Shown here piece by piece: positions 1 through 5,526 of a stretch of 7,558 bases of DNA. The DNA lies in contig SPCO01000063.1 of the NCBI GenBank assembly GCA_004525275.1, positions 1 through 7,558 on the forward strand, read 5' to 3'. The notes under the pieces are model-generated. The model was not told the origin of the DNA, did no database searches, and was given only the letters and a program-made list of their open reading frames with translations. Numbering within the stretch: position 1 is the first letter of the stretch; every line of letters starts with the position of its first letter. The translations under genes were made by a program, and so were the position numbers. Source of the stretch: Thermomicrobiales bacterium (GTDB taxonomy: Bacteria > Chloroflexota > Limnocylindria > Limnocylindrales > CSP1-4).

Positions 1-8
1 CGCGCGGC

Positions 9-1670
9 TCAGGCCGGCGCGCGGTCCTTCAGGATCCGTTCCGCGGCGAGCTTACCCGGCGCGCCCGTGACGCAGCCGCCAGGGTGCGTGCCGGAACCGC
101 ACTGGTAGTAGCCGTCGATCGGTGTCCGGTACTGGCTCCATCCGGGGGCTGGGCGGAACAGGAACATCTGGGGCGCGAGGAACTCGCCGGCAAAGATGTT
201 GCCCTCGGAAAGTCCAACGGTCCGCTCGATGTCCAGCGGCGTTACCACCTCACGCTGGAGGACGAGGTCGCCAAAGCCCGGGAAGAACGACTCGTAGACG
301 GCCTGGACCGTGTCGCCCAGGTTCTGTCGCTCCGTATCCCAGTCGCTCTCGCGCAGGTGGTAGGGCGTGTACTGGATGAATGAGCTCATCACGTGCTTGC
401 CGGGCGGTGCCATGTCGGCGTCGATCGTCGACTGGATGGCGCAATCGATATACGGGCGCTGGCTGTACCAGCCGTACTTCGCGTCGTCGTAGGCGCGCTC
501 GATGTACTCCATGGAAGGGCCGATATTGGTGAAGCCGCGGAAGTGCTCGCCCGTCGCCGGCAGACCGGGGAAGACGGGCAGCCCATCGAGGGCGAAGTTG
601 ACCTTGGACGATGTGCCCTGGAAGCGGAAGCGGGTGATGTTCTCGACGAGATCGCTCGGCAGTTCGCGGGGGTTGACGAGTTCGAGGAAGGTCCGACGTG
701 GGTCGAGGGCGCTGACCACGGTCGTGGCGCGGAACTCGGTGCCATCGACGAGCGCGACGCCGACCGCCCGCCCGTTCTTCGTGATGACGTTGGCCACCGG
801 TGATTCGAGCGCGATCTCCGCACCGAATGACTGCGCGGCACGCGCCAGCACCTGGGTGAACCCGCCGTTGCCGCGCTTGTGGAACGACCACGCGCCGAAC
901 TCGCCATCGTGCTCTCCGAGCGAGTGGTAGAGCAACACTAGGCCGGAACCCTGCGAATAGGGCCCGACCTTCGTCCCGATGATCCCGGACGAGGCGAGAT
1001 AGCCCTTCACGATGTCGGACTCGAAGTAGTCGTCGAGGAAGTCGGCGGCGCTCCCGGTCAGCAGCCGGACCGTGTTGTGCAGCGTCCGCTTGTCCATCCC
1101 GCGCAGCCGTGAACCGAGTGCTGCCAGGGCCATGAGTTCGCTTGGGTCGTCGCTGAAGATGTCTGGTGGCGCCTGGTCCAGGATCGGCTTGATCGCGCGG
1201 CAGACCATCTCCATGTCGTGGGAATACTGCGAATAGGCGTCGGCGTCGTGCTTGCTGTGGCGGGCGATCTCCCTGAGATTCTCATTGTGGTCCTGGCCCA
1301 TCCACAGGTAGTCGCCGTTCTCCATCGGGGCGAACGTGGACGACATGAGCAGCGGCATGAAGCCGTGCTTGGTCAGCTCCAGGTCCTGGACGATGTCGGG
1401 TCGGAGAAGGCTGAGCGCATACGAGAAGGTCGTGAACCAGAACCCCGGTCGGAGTTCTTCGGTGATGGCGGCTCCCCCGACGATGTGACGTCGCTCCAGG
1501 ATGAGCGTCTTGAGGCCCGCCTTGGCGAGATAGGCGCCGTTGACCAGGCCGTTATGCCCGCCACCGATGACGATCGCGTCGTACGTTCGGTCCGACCCCG
1601 AGGTCCTCGCTGGCCGGGGGGTCTTCGAGCCCTTGGTTGTTGTCTTCGTGGCGCGTTTGGTCGGTGTCAT
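9..1670 (-). CDS. FAD-dependent oxidoreductase, phytoene desaturase/PYROXD2-like (COG1233)
   Basis: A 553-residue flavoprotein of the CrtI/PYROXD2 superfamily; members oxidise or isomerise C-C or C-N bonds using FAD, but the substrate here cannot be read from sequence. Residues 31-60 form the N-terminal Rossmann dinucleotide site (DAIVIGGGHNG, GxGxxG at 36-41, acidic E59 at the end of beta-2), followed by VGGAA at 64-68. The C-terminal FAD-contact motif lies at about 517-545 (PIDGYYQCGSGTHPGG, then GAPGKLAAERIL). Length of 500-560 is normal for the family. The ATG at 1670 is chosen because it is the only start codon between the stop of the preceding gene and the Rossmann fold; an open frame continues upstream only as a shadow of that gene. 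The stop of the GcvT-like gene is one base before this ATG, so translation is probably coupled; no Shine-Dalgarno is obvious. Residues 1-28 form an odd Lys/Thr/Arg/Pro-rich tail. Family call is firm; function is open. Confidence 0.93.
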   Translation of the reverse strand: MTPTKRATKTTTKGSKTPRPARTSGSDRTYDAIVIGGGHNGLVNGAYLAKAGLKTLILERRHIVGGAAITEELRPGFWFTTFSYALSLLRPDIVQDLELTKHGFMPLLMSSTFAPMENGDYLWMGQDHNENLREIARHSKHDADAYSQYSHDMEMVCRAIKPILDQAPPDIFSDDPSELMALAALGSRLRGMDKRTLHNTVRLLTGSAADFLDDYFESDIVKGYLASSGIIGTKVGPYSQGSGLVLLYHSLGEHDGEFGAWSFHKRGNGGFTQVLARAAQSFGAEIALESPVANVITKNGRAVGVALVDGTEFRATTVVSALDPRRTFLELVNPRELPSDLVENITRFRFQGTSSKVNFALDGLPVFPGLPATGEHFRGFTNIGPSMEYIERAYDDAKYGWYSQRPYIDCAIQSTIDADMAPPGKHVMSSFIQYTPYHLRESDWDTERQNLGDTVQAVYESFFPGFGDLVLQREVVTPLDIERTVGLSEGNIFAGEFLAPQMFLFRPAPGWSQYRTPIDGYYQCGSGTHPGGCVTGAPGKLAAERILKDRAPA

Positions 1671-1671
1671 A

Positions 1672-2871
1672 TCAGGCCGTCTTTCGTGCTGGGTTGTAGA
1701 GCGGGAGTCGGGCGGTCTTCGCCCCGACGTACTCGTATCGATGATTGACGTCGATCTCGAACTTGATCGACGTGTCCGGCGCGGCAAGCTCCGGTCGGAC
1801 CCTGGCCAGCGCGATGTGGCGCTGGAGCATCGGTGAATACATGTAGCTCGTCGCATAGCCGACCTGGCTCAAGTCGGCGTCATAGACGAAATATTCCTCG
1901 AGGATCGGCGCATGGTCCTTGGGCGGGATGAGTCCGGCCTGGTCGTAGATCCGGTCATAGTCCGCCCAGTCGACGATCAGCCCGGTGAGCCGCCAGCGCG
2001 ATGTCTTTTCCGCGATCTCCCGCTCGATGGCGCGGCGGCCGATGAAGGGCCGGTCGTCCGAGCTGAGACCGCGCAGCATCCAGGACCATCCCAGCTCGAT
2101 CGGCGTCGAGCGATCCTCGTCCGTCCAGCCGAACCGGCTCGAGCTGAAGTCCACATCGAGGAGCAACAGGCCCGCCTCGATCCGAAGCATCTCCAGGGCG
2201 GCCAATCCGAATGGCAGGACGCCGTAGCCTTCGAACGATGCCCACATCGCGTCCCAGACCTCGAGCGCGTCCGAGGCGTTGATCCACACCTCATAACCGA
2301 GATCACCGGTAAAACCCGTCCGGGAAACCGTCACCGGCTTGCCGGCGATCGTTCCCTCGGCCAAACCGAAGAACGGGATGGTCGCGACCTCCGGGATGAG
2401 CCCTGCAAGCAGGTCCCGCGATCGGGGACCCTGGACGGCGAGGACCCCGATCTCGTCGCTGACCTCCTCCATGCTGACCCGCTGACGCCCGATGAGATCC
2501 TGGAAGTAGGCCAGGTTGGGCTCAGCGGCGGTGAGTAGGAATTCGTCCTTCCCCGGACGGAGGATCACGCCGTCCTCGAGAACGAAGCCACGGTCGTCAC
2601 ACCAGGTCGTGTACTGGGCACTTCCCGGGACACAGGTGCGGATGTCGCGGGCGAGGACGCCGGCCAGGAATTGCTCGGCATCCGGTCCGGTGATGCGGTA
2701 CTTGTAGAGGGGCGACGAGTCGAAGACGCCAGCGGCATTGCGCACGGCGAAATACTCGAACTTGTCCGACATCTGGTAGCGGTCTGCCGCGAGCGTCCCC
2801 GACCAATGGCTCCACAGCCCGGTCTTGTTGAGCTCGCTCGTCCGCGCGTAGAAGGGTGAGGTCCGGATCAT
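1672..2871 (-). CDS. GcvT-fold aminomethyltransferase-family protein (folate-dependent, noncanonical)
   Basis: A 399-residue protein of the GcvT/DmdA/sarcosine-dehydrogenase-C-domain family, which moves one-carbon groups to tetrahydrofolate. Visible family marks are AGVFDSS at 47-53, YTTWCDDRGFVLED at 87-100 (the loop that carries the acidic pair DD in GcvT, here E99-D100), VLAVQGP at 143-149, RTGFTGDLGYEVW at 184-196 and LRIEAG at 229-234 (RLEAG in E. coli GcvT). The C-terminal barrel domain follows from about 290, with GYATSYMYSPMLQRHIALARV at 338-358. GcvT is usually 360-370 residues, so this is somewhat long. The start at 2871 (ATG) is preferred to a GTG 48 bases upstream because the family fold begins immediately after it and a -10 box sits 6 bases before it. 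It is first in a two-gene unit with a FAD oxidoreductase; no gcvH or gcvP is present, so a demethylase-like role is more likely than glycine cleavage. Substrate is unknown. Confidence 0.9.
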   Translation of the reverse strand: MIRTSPFYARTSELNKTGLWSHWSGTLAADRYQMSDKFEYFAVRNAAGVFDSSPLYKYRITGPDAEQFLAGVLARDIRTCVPGSAQYTTWCDDRGFVLEDGVILRPGKDEFLLTAAEPNLAYFQDLIGRQRVSMEEVSDEIGVLAVQGPRSRDLLAGLIPEVATIPFFGLAEGTIAGKPVTVSRTGFTGDLGYEVWINASDALEVWDAMWASFEGYGVLPFGLAALEMLRIEAGLLLLDVDFSSSRFGWTDEDRSTPIELGWSWMLRGLSSDDRPFIGRRAIEREIAEKTSRWRLTGLIVDWADYDRIYDQAGLIPPKDHAPILEEYFVYDADLSQVGYATSYMYSPMLQRHIALARVRPELAAPDTSIKFEIDVNHRYEYVGAKTARLPLYNPARKTA

Positions 2872-2877
2872 CGCCGG

Positions 2878-2883
2878 AGGATA
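2878..2883 (-). promoter_or_regulatory. Possible -10 box for a leaderless transcript of the GcvT-like gene
   Basis: On the minus strand TATCCT (TAnnnT pattern) is followed by exactly six bases, CCGGCG, and then the ATG at 2871. This places the predicted transcription start on the A of the start codon. No Shine-Dalgarno precedes the ATG; the adjacent CCTCC is its complement. No good -35 hexamer is seen 16-18 bases upstream, so this rests on position and the -10 match alone. Confidence 0.4.
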
Positions 2884-2948
2884 CCGGCCGGTTCGCTCGT
2901 GCTGCGCGCCCGGTTCCACCCGGCGCGACGACGGTCAGCTGTGGCCCA

Positions 2949-2978
2949 TTGACTTGGACGGGCCCTGCCCCGTACGCT
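2949..2978 (+). promoter_or_regulatory. Probable sigma-70-type promoter of the 77-residue membrane protein gene
   Basis: TTGACT at 2949-2954 matches the -35 consensus at five of six positions. An 18-base spacer leads to TACGCT at 2973-2978, which fits the relaxed TAnnnT -10 of GC-rich bacteria. The predicted start near 2985 would give a leader of about 54 bases ending in a strong ribosome binding site. The -10 is weak by E. coli standards. Confidence 0.45.
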
Positions 2979-2988
2979 CGATTATCGA
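2978..2988. promoter_or_regulatory. 11-base palindrome at the predicted transcription start (possible operator)
   Basis: TCGATTATCGA is a perfect inverted repeat (TCGAT, central T, ATCGA) that overlaps the -10 end and the predicted +1 of the plus-strand promoter. It lies in an AT-richer patch (with CATATG at 2991-2996) that stands out from the GC-rich surroundings. Position fits an operator, but 5-base arms are short and could arise by chance. Confidence 0.25.
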
Positions 2989-3028
2989 AACATATGTGCT
3001 CAGGCCAGCGTGGCCGCCCCAGAATCTT

Positions 3029-3033
3029 GGAGG
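3029..3033 (+). promoter_or_regulatory. Shine-Dalgarno of the 77-residue membrane protein gene
   Basis: GGAGG sits five bases before the ATG at 3039. It is the strongest ribosome binding site seen in the window and decides the start: the frame is open upstream to 2856, but the extension would run through the promoter and this site. Confidence 0.8.
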
Positions 3034-3038
3034 TAGGG

Positions 3039-3272
3039 ATGCAACACATCATCGGCGTCGGGCTCGGCGGGCTAGTCACCTATCTCTTGCTGTACTTCAT
3101 GGTCGGATCCGAGTTCTCGGACAAATTCCTGCCGGCGGTCATCATCGGCGCGATCGTTGCGTTGGCGTGGCCGTGGATCATCGGCCTCGTGCTGGTCCGG
3201 CGCGCCAAGAACCGTCGCGACGAGCAGATCCAGAGGGAAGTCGACACGCAGATGAAGGCCAAGGGCGGCTGA
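3039..3272 (+). CDS. Small two-helix membrane protein of unknown function
   Basis: A 77-residue protein I do not recognise. Two hydrophobic segments are visible, at about residues 4-22 (IIGVGLGGLVTYLLLYFMV) and 30-53 (FLPAVIIGAIVALAWPWIIGLVLV), separated by the short acidic loop GSEFSDK. A strongly charged tail follows (RRAKNRRDEQIQREVDTQMKAKGG begins at 54; basic at first, then mixed), which by the positive-inside rule puts both termini in the cytoplasm; the tail could form a short amphipathic helix. Evidence that it is real: an excellent GGAGG site, a plausible promoter in the gap before it, and a clean fit between a divergent and a convergent gene. It is the only plus-strand gene in the window and appears to be transcribed alone. 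It has no visible link to the neighbouring oxidase operon beyond being membrane-embedded. Confidence 0.82.
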   Translation: MQHIIGVGLGGLVTYLLLYFMVGSEFSDKFLPAVIIGAIVALAWPWIIGLVLVRRAKNRRDEQIQREVDTQMKAKGG

Positions 3273-3291
3273 AACGACCGAAGCCCTGAGG
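3273..3291. other. Short convergent intergenic gap
   Basis: Nineteen bases separate the stops of the plus-strand small gene and the minus-strand permease. No stem-loop followed by a T-run is seen on either strand, so transcripts may read into each other as antisense or end by a factor-dependent route. Confidence 0.5.
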
Positions 3292-4044
3292 TCAGTCCCA
3301 GCGGAACGTTCGTACGGCAATCGCGACGGCGCCGATCCCCCAGAACGCCAGGATCAACGCCGCTCTCGATAGGTCGGCGTCTGACGAGCCCAGGGCGACA
3401 CCAAAGGCGTCATCCAGGGCGCTCGCCGGCAAGACCCCGGCGAGCGTCGCGAGGGGTTCCGGCAAGTGCGAGATCGGGAGGACGATCCCCCCGAGCAACA
3501 GGCATGCGATGAACAGGCCGTTCGCGATCGCCAACGTCGCCTCGGCGCGCAGCGCTCCCGCCAGAAAGAGGCCGAGTCCAGCAAAAGCAAGCGTACCGAG
3601 CAGCAGGGCGAACACCAGGGTCGCGATCGAGGCCCCCGGTCCCGGGCTCCAGCCCAGGAAGGTAGCGGCGATCGCCACCAGCAAGATCAACTGGATGCCC
3701 TCTACGACGAGGACTGCCGCCATCTTGGCCGCCAGCAAGCCGCCGCGCGTGAGTGGCGACCCGCCGAGACGCTTCAGCACGCCGTAACTGCGCTCGTAGG
3801 CAGTCGCGATCCCGAGGCTGACCAGGCTGGTCGCGATGACGGCCAGGGTCATCGCGCCCGGCAACAGGAAGTCGACTGGACGGCCCGCGACGGCGGGCAG
3901 GATATCCACCGAGGCGAAGAAGAGCAGCACGACGACCGGGATGACGATCGTAACCAGCACGTTCTCGCCACGCCGAGAGGTCAGGCGCAGCTCCATCTCC
4001 GTTTGGGCGAGCACCGCGGCGAGCGGCCGAGCTGGTCGGCTCAT
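3292..4044 (-). CDS. ABC-2 type transporter permease
   Basis: A 250-residue integral membrane protein, the membrane half of an ABC exporter whose ATPase is encoded just before it. About six hydrophobic segments are visible, near residues 28-46, 62-83, 108-132, 138-165, 170-192 and 228-246. The loop after the second (YERSYGVLKRLGGSPLTRGG, 83-102) is the typical ABC-2/DrrB-like coupling segment (E.. GxLKRLxxSPL). Another family-like element is GGIVLPISHLPEPL at 185-198. The ATG at 4044 overlaps the ATPase stop by four bases (ATGA), which fixes the start and implies coupled translation; no Shine-Dalgarno is needed or seen. It is last in the oxidase-led operon, and its stop faces the convergent small gene. 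Substrate is unknown; context allows a role in oxidase maturation (heme, copper or thiol compound export), but general drug or lipid exporters look the same. Confidence 0.92.
   Translation of the reverse strand: MSRPARPLAAVLAQTEMELRLTSRRGENVLVTIVIPVVVLLFFASVDILPAVAGRPVDFLLPGAMTLAVIATSLVSLGIATAYERSYGVLKRLGGSPLTRGGLLAAKMAAVLVVEGIQLILLVAIAATFLGWSPGPGASIATLVFALLLGTLAFAGLGLFLAGALRAEATLAIANGLFIACLLLGGIVLPISHLPEPLATLAGVLPASALDDAFGVALGSSDADLSRAALILAFWGIGAVAIAVRTFRWD
3421..3445. repeat. Perfect 9-base inverted repeat within the permease gene
   Basis: GCTCGCCGG (3421-3429) and CCGGCGAGC (3437-3445) pair perfectly around a 7-base loop. It lies in codons for about residues 200-208 of the permease, some 130 bases before its stop. 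There is no T-run after it in either direction, so it is not a standard intrinsic terminator; it may slow or stabilise mRNA, or be a by-product of GC-rich coding. Confidence 0.5.
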
Positions 4045-4994
4045 GAGGCGCGTGCGTCGGTCGAATCGACGAGCTCCAGGTAGACGTCTTCGAGGCTGCC
4101 GCCGGCCGTCCGGACCTCGACGAGGAGAAGGCCCGCGGCTTCGCACCAGCCCGCCAGCCCGGCGATCAGTCTCGGGTCCGCGATCGCATCATCGAGGCGG
4201 TAGCGCCCGCCATCTCCGTCGGCTCGGATCGCCGCGCCAGGATGGGTCGTCGAGAGCGCTCGCTCAAGGGCCTCCGACTCGTTCGGGCTGAGGCTCCGGT
4301 CAAGACGGAACCGGACGCGCGGCGCAGCACCTGCCATCAGCGATGCAGGTGTACCAGACGCGATGACGCGGCCGCCATCCAGGATGCAGATGCGATCCGC
4401 CAGCCGTTCGACGTCGGTCAGATCGTGGCTGGTGAGCAGGATCGCGACCCCCGCGTCACGCAGATCCGCGACGACCGTGCGAGTCCGGGCCCGCGCCTCC
4501 GGGTCCATTCCCGCGGTCGGCTCATCAAGGACCAAGACCTCCGGTCGGCCGACGAGCGCCAGGGCAAGACCGAGGCGTTGTCGCTCCCCGCCGGACAGAC
4601 GCCGGTAACTGGTTCGAGCGACGGTCCGCAGGCCGACCAGCTCGAGTAACGCATCAGCATCGCGCGCTCCCACGTGGAAGCGACCGTACTGCCGAAGCGT
4701 CTCGCGAGGCCTGGCACGCGGATCGATCCCGCCACCCTGAAGCATCAACCCGACGCTGGCCCGCAGCGCCGGTCCGCCGTCCATGGGATCGGACCCAAGC
4801 ACCCGCACGCGTCCGGCGTCGGCCCGCCGATAGCCCTCGATGATCTCCACCGTCGTCGTCTTGCCGGCGCCGTTGGGACCCAGCACGGCGACGATCTCAC
4901 CAGCGGCGACCTCCAGCGAGACGCCATCGAGCACGGCCCGATCGCCGTACCGCTTGACCAGGCCGTCGATGACGATCTGGGGCGCGCCGGTCAT
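4041..4994 (-). CDS. ABC transporter ATP-binding protein (ABC-2 exporter type)
   Basis: A 317-residue ATPase that would power the permease encoded next. All nucleotide-binding motifs are intact: Walker A GPNGAGKTT at 39-47, Q-loop Q86 (GLMLQGGG), signature LSGGERQR at 133-140, Walker B VLVLDEPT at 153-160, D-loop GMD at 162-164 and switch H190 (LLTSHDL). After the roughly 220-residue catalytic domain comes a C-terminal extension of about 95 residues ending in GGSLEDVYLELV at 298-309, the usual tail of DrrA/CcmA-like exporter ATPases (G.LEDvFl.Lt). The ATG at 4994 overlaps the preceding TlpA-like stop (ATGA); upstream extension of the frame is only a shadow of that gene. The length and tail separate it from true CcmA (about 205 residues). 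ATPase function is secure; substrate is not known. Confidence 0.95.
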   Translation of the reverse strand: MTGAPQIVIDGLVKRYGDRAVLDGVSLEVAAGEIVAVLGPNGAGKTTTVEIIEGYRRADAGRVRVLGSDPMDGGPALRASVGLMLQGGGIDPRARPRETLRQYGRFHVGARDADALLELVGLRTVARTSYRRLSGGERQRLGLALALVGRPEVLVLDEPTAGMDPEARARTRTVVADLRDAGVAILLTSHDLTDVERLADRICILDGGRVIASGTPASLMAGAAPRVRFRLDRSLSPNESEALERALSTTHPGAAIRADGDGGRYRLDDAIADPRLIAGLAGWCEAAGLLLVEVRTAGGSLEDVYLELVDSTDARAS

Positions 4995-5512
4995 GGAGCG
5001 ATGCGCTGGTATTGGCGCTCGAAGTCGACGTCGGTCAGTTCTCCGACCTGGATCGATCGGATGACCCCCTCGCCATCGACGAAGTAGGTCTGCGGCCGCG
5101 CCGCCACCCGATAGGCCGTCTTGATCTCCTTGTCCGGGTCGACCACGGTCGGCCACTCGGCACCGTACTCGGCCACGAAGTCCCGCGCCGGCTCGACCGG
5201 GTCGTCGGTCAGTACGCCAACGATCGCCAGTCCGTCCGGGGCGTGCGCAGCGGCCTTGGCCTCGAGGAGCGGGAACTCGTCTCGGCAGGGAACGCAACTC
5301 GGACCCCAGAAATTGATGATCACCGGACGGCCTCGGAGACCTGCCAGGTCGAACGGTTGGCCGTCCAATGTCAGACCAGCGATCGGGGGCGCCGGCTGGT
5401 CGCGACCGGCCCGACCGTCGGGGGGATCCTGACCTGGTCGACCGATCAGCACGATCGCAAGCGTGGTCAGCCCGGCCAGGACGAGGGCCAGCAGGATAGG
5501 CCGCCGCGGCAC
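4991..5512 (-). CDS. Membrane-anchored TlpA/ResA-family thiol-disulfide oxidoreductase
   Basis: A 173-residue thioredoxin-fold protein acting outside the membrane. Residues 1-5 are basic (MPRRP) and 6-24 form one hydrophobic anchor; a Pro/Gly-rich linker runs to about 43. The AhpC/TSA-Redoxin-type fold then starts at PPIAGLTLDGQPFDLAGLRG. The active site is NFWGPSCVPCRDEFP with C73-V-P-C76, and the cis-proline is P140 in ARPQTYFVD. Relatives reduce apocytochrome c thiols (ResA, CcmG) or the CuA-site cysteines of oxidase subunit II (TlpA); next to ctaE and a cupredoxin gene the latter role is attractive but inferred. Start: a GTG at 5512 puts the anchor directly after the initiator and lies 14 bases after the stop of the preceding gene. 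The ATG at 5575 would add 21 polar residues (with extra cysteines) and overlap the upstream gene by 49 bases, so I prefer GTG. GGCGG upstream is a weak ribosome site. The stop overlaps the ABC ATPase start. Confidence 0.9.
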   Translation of the reverse strand: MPRRPILLALVLAGLTTLAIVLIGRPGQDPPDGRAGRDQPAPPIAGLTLDGQPFDLAGLRGRPVIINFWGPSCVPCRDEFPLLEAKAAAHAPDGLAIVGVLTDDPVEPARDFVAEYGAEWPTVVDPDKEIKTAYRVAARPQTYFVDGEGVIRSIQVGELTDVDFERQYQRIAP

Positions 5513-5526
5513 GGTAGTGGCCGCCG

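Larger units (their letters stand above)
2872..3038. other. Divergent intergenic region
   Basis: The only sizeable gap in the window (167 bases) separates the minus-strand GcvT-like unit from the plus-strand small gene. It holds the promoter elements, palindrome and ribosome site listed separately. No RNA gene, riboswitch or glycine-riboswitch-like structure was recognised in it, although a glycine riboswitch might be expected if the GcvT-like gene belonged to the glycine cleavage system. Confidence 0.6.

Noticed and set aside
1671..1856. 62-codon upstream extension of the FAD oxidoreductase frame
   Set aside because: It lies wholly inside the GcvT-like gene in another frame, is rich in Arg/Ser as expected of a GC-rich shadow, and ATG 1670 sits right before the Rossmann fold.
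1672..2871. Calling this gene gcvT of the glycine cleavage system
   Set aside because: The acidic loop differs, no gcvH or gcvP is adjacent and its partner is a flavoprotein; a family-level name is safer.
3466..4083. Plus-strand 205-codon frame opposite the permease
   Set aside because: Extremely Arg/Gln/Glu-rich translation with no recognisable fold, fully antisense to an intact permease.
4041..4994. Calling the ABC pair CcmA/CcmB
   Set aside because: The ATPase is about 110 residues longer than CcmA, with a DrrA-like tail, and the permease has the ABC-2 coupling motif rather than CcmB features.
4995..5297. Long N-terminal extension of the ABC ATPase
   Set aside because: It overlaps the TlpA-like gene; the ATPase domain starts at ATG 4994, which forms a neat ATGA overlap.
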